Source of the DNA: Paludisphaera soli
GTDB taxonomy: Bacteria > Planctomycetota > Planctomycetia > Isosphaerales > Isosphaeraceae
DNA: 64,000 nt
Direction: 5' to 3'
NCBI RefSeq assembly: GCF_011064595.1
Contig: NZ_JAALJI010000001.1
Span: 496,001-560,000 of the forward strand
The notes under the pieces are model-generated. The model saw only the letters and a program-made list of their open reading frames with translations, ran no database searches and had not been told where the DNA came from. The position numbers and the translations under genes are program-made. Each line of letters starts with the position of its first letter. Position 1 is the stretch's first letter. This document shows, piece after piece, positions 61,950 through 64,000 of this stretch.

Positions 61950-64000
61950 TCAGCCCTCGAAATCCTCGAGCCGGGGCCCCTTGATCCGCGCGGGCTTGCC
62001 GAGCCCGGCCGGGCCCGAGGCGTCCTGCGGCAGCAGCTCGTCGACGGCGACGTCCCAGGTCATGTGGCCGATCGCGACGGTGGCGCTGCGCTTGCGCGCG
62101 TCGATCTTGACGATCCGGCCCGGGCGGTCGTAGCCCATTCGGGGGACGACGACCTTGTCGCCGGGCTTCAGCCGGGCCCGGGCCTCGGCGAGGTCCTCCT
62201 CGCGGCGGCCTTCGAGCTGGAGCGACTGGAGCCGCTCGGCCAGGGCGTCGCGCGTCCGCTCGGCCTCGGCCTGGGCGGCGATGGCGTCCTGCCGGGCCGC
62301 CTCCGCTTCGCGCTTCATCCGGGCGATCAGGTCCCATTCCGGGACCGTCGAGCCCTGCGCCTGGTCCAGATAACGCTCGGCCCGGGCGACGAGGTGCTCC
62401 GGCATGCTCAGCCGCCGCGCGATCTTCAGGGCGTTCGACTGCCCCACGTCGCCGATGTGGACGTGGTACCGGGGCCGGAGCGTCTCCACGTCGAACTCGA
62501 CCGCCGCGTTCTCGGCGCGAGGGTTGGACAGCGCGTAGGTCTTCAGGTCGCCGATATGCGTCGTGACCATCGCCAGCCCGCCGATCGAGTCCAGCTCGTC
62601 CAGTAGGGCCCTCCCGAGCGCCGCGCCCTCGGCCGGGTCGGTGCCCGCCCCCATCTCGTCCAGGAGCACCAGGGACCGCTCCGTGGCCTTGCCGAGGATC
62701 TCGGAGATCCGCCGGACGTGCGAGGAGAACGTCGAGAGCGATTGCTCCAAACTCTGCTCGTCGCCGATGTCCGCGAGCACCTCGTCGAAGATCGGCAACT
62801 GCGTCCCCTCGGCGACCGGGACGTGCAGTCCCATCTGGGCCATCACCGCCAGCAGTCCGACCGTCTTCAGGGCGACGGTCTTTCCCCCCGTGTTCGGGCC
62901 CGTGATGACCAGGATCTGAAACCGCAGCCCGAGATGGACGTCGATCGGGACGACCTCGGTCTCGCGCGGGGTCTCGGGGAGGGGGGGCGGCGTCGGGGTT
63001 TCGGGGGTCCCCGCGTCGGGCTCTGGAGAGACCGGCGCGGGGGTAGGCTCGGCCAGCAGCAGGGCCGGGTCGCGACGCAGGATCGCTTCGAGCAGCGGGT
63101 GCCTCGCCCGCCTGAGGACGAGCCGGCGTTCCTCGTTCATCTCGGGAGCCCGCATCTGGTAGTCGATGCTGAGGCGGGCTTTCGCGTAGATGAGGTCCAG
63201 CTCCGCCATGACGGCCAGCGTGCGGAGCAAGGGGTCGGCGACGAGGCCGACCTGCGCGCTGAGCCATCTCAGGATGCGACGGATCTCCTTCGTCTCGCGG
63301 GCGCGGAGGTAGGAGAGCTGCGCGGACTTTTCGGCGATCGCGGTCGGCTCGATGTAGACCGTCTCGTTGCTGGCGCTGCTGCGCTGCACCGAGCCGGGGA
63401 TCTCCCCGCGATGCTCCTTGGCCACGGGGAGGACGTAGTGATGGCCGACCATCGTGAAATTCGAGTAGCGCAGGGCCCGCTTGATCTCGGGAGAGCGGAG
63501 CATCGAGCGGAGCTTCTCCTGGATCCGCTCCTCGACCTGTTGCATCTCCTGGCGGATCGCCGAGAGCCTTCGGCTCGCGGTGTCGAGCACCTTGGCGCGG
63601 TTGTCGAGGCAGCCCTCGATGGCGCTCGTCGCGGCCGAGAACTCGCCGACGTCGGCCCGCATGCCGCCGAGCCGGGGGAAGTTGTCCCCCATGCGTTCGA
63701 GCCAGGCGGCCAGCCCGACGATCGCGCGCAGCGTCTCCGCGACCTCGGCCAGTTCCTCGGCCTCGAGCATCGCGCCGACCTGGGCCCGGCGCACGAGCGG
63801 CCGGATGTCGTGGAGGCCGCCGAGCGGGGGGCGGAGGCCGGAGCGGATCGCCTCGACCATCTCGGTGGCGACGGCCTGGCGGGCGTGGATCTCGCGGACG
63901 TCGCCGGAGGGCTCCAGGCCCCTCGCCGCCTCCTTGCCGAGCGAGCAGGCCGCTCGCGCGGCGACCAGCGCGCGGATCTTGGAGACGCCTAGCAGCTCGA
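61950..64000 (-). CDS. mutS2: MutS2 family ATPase lacking the Smr domain (5' end outside window)
   Basis: At least 682 residues; the frame continues past base 64000. The N-terminal clamp/lever region and long helices (AIRQEMQQVEERIQEKLRSM) precede the ATPase: Walker A ITGPNTGGKTVALK, Walker B LVLLDEMGAGTDPAEGAALG, and THIGDLKTYA. MutS2 acts on branched DNA or on collided ribosomes rather than mismatches. A Pro-rich insert (about PTPAPVSPEPDAGTPETPTP) lies just before the ATPase. After a KOW-like segment (PGDKVVVPRMGYDRPGRIV) the protein ends in LEDFEG, with no C-terminal Smr nuclease domain. Confidence 0.9.
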   Translation of the reverse strand, partial: ELLGVSKIRALVAARAACSLGKEAARGLEPSGDVREIHARQAVATEMVEAIRSGLRPPLGGLHDIRPLVRRAQVGAMLEAEELAEVAETLRAIVGLAAWLERMGDNFPRLGGMRADVGEFSAATSAIEGCLDNRAKVLDTASRRLSAIRQEMQQVEERIQEKLRSMLRSPEIKRALRYSNFTMVGHHYVLPVAKEHRGEIPGSVQRSSASNETVYIEPTAIAEKSAQLSYLRARETKEIRRILRWLSAQVGLVADPLLRTLAVMAELDLIYAKARLSIDYQMRAPEMNEERRLVLRRARHPLLEAILRRDPALLLAEPTPAPVSPEPDAGTPETPTPPPLPETPRETEVVPIDVHLGLRFQILVITGPNTGGKTVALKTVGLLAVMAQMGLHVPVAEGTQLPIFDEVLADIGDEQSLEQSLSTFSSHVRRISEILGKATERSLVLLDEMGAGTDPAEGAALGRALLDELDSIGGLAMVTTHIGDLKTYALSNPRAENAAVEFDVETLRPRYHVHIGDVGQSNALKIARRLSMPEHLVARAERYLDQAQGSTVPEWDLIARMKREAEAARQDAIAAQAEAERTRDALAERLQSLQLEGRREEDLAEARARLKPGDKVVVPRMGYDRPGRIVKIDARKRSATVAIGHMTWDVAVDELLPQDASGPAGLGKPARIKGPRLEDFEG

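Noticed and set aside
1-64000. CRISPR arrays, insertion sequences, prophage genes, toxin-antitoxin pairs, rRNA and tRNA genes
   Set aside because: No regularly spaced repeats, transposase or integrase motifs, or RNA gene signatures were found on either strand by reading.

Overview
The window is about 64 kb of very GC-rich bacterial chromosome. It most likely comes from a planctomycete of the Isosphaeraceae type (Paludisphaera/Singulisphaera relatives). That placement is inferred from four things: the composition, a DUF1559 prepilin-like protein with its small lipoprotein partner, the DUF4198/Kelch protein, and a polyunsaturated-lipid (pfa) plus olefin (ole) gene set. No rRNA, tRNA, CRISPR array, insertion sequence or phage gene was found. 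The first gene (thioredoxin fold) and the last gene (mutS2) run off the ends.

Layout. 1-0.9 kb: two thiol-redox proteins. 0.9-3.4 kb: rpmE-prfA-prmC, with a visible promoter. 3.5-10.8 kb: a beta-carbonic anhydrase facing a translationally coupled dabA-dabB-NuoM-like operon, a probable inorganic-carbon uptake module. 10.8-14.2 kb: a minus-strand unit (DUF1559, lipoprotein, DUF4198-Kelch) behind a strong promoter with a Fur-like palindrome at the start site. 14.3-18 kb: a protein kinase, a multi-pass membrane protein and a tyrosine phosphatase. 18.1-24.6 kb: a DsbD-type reductase with a doubled N-terminal domain, a hydroxyacid dehydrogenase, an ArnT-like membrane protein and a GT2-GtrA fusion. 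24.6-29.1 kb: the translation operon ffh-rpsP-trmD-rplS-mnmA. 29.4-34.2 kb: a degenerate GH10 protein, a second hydroxyacid dehydrogenase, and a cysteine desulfurase with an A-type Fe-S protein. 34.2-35 kb: a methyltransferase.

35.1-54.8 kb is the most striking region. Seven genes on one strand, mostly overlapping, encode a complete PUFA-synthase-like megasynthase (PfaD; PfaA with KS-AT-2xACP-KR-DH; PfaC with KS-CLF-AT-four hotdogs), followed directly by OleA, OleB, OleC and OleD. In Shewanella, separate pfa and ole loci together make long polyunsaturated hydrocarbons. Here the two pathways are fused into one transcription unit with no thioesterase or acyltransferase domain for release. The simplest reading is a dedicated assembly line in which PfaA/PfaC build polyenoyl chains on the ACPs, PfaD reduces them, OleA joins two chains head to head, OleD reduces the beta-keto acid, OleC closes a beta-lactone and OleB decarboxylates it to a polyene hydrocarbon.

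54.9-64 kb: a Tm-1-like protein paired with a PEP-hydrolase-like TIM barrel, a histidine kinase with a degenerate receiver domain, nadA, glgB and a mutS2 that lacks the Smr domain. Where vegetative promoters can be read (rpmE, dabA, DUF1559, dsbD, ffh, iscS), they have 16-18 bp spacers and -10 boxes such as TAAGAT, TAGATT, TATAGT and TACGAT.
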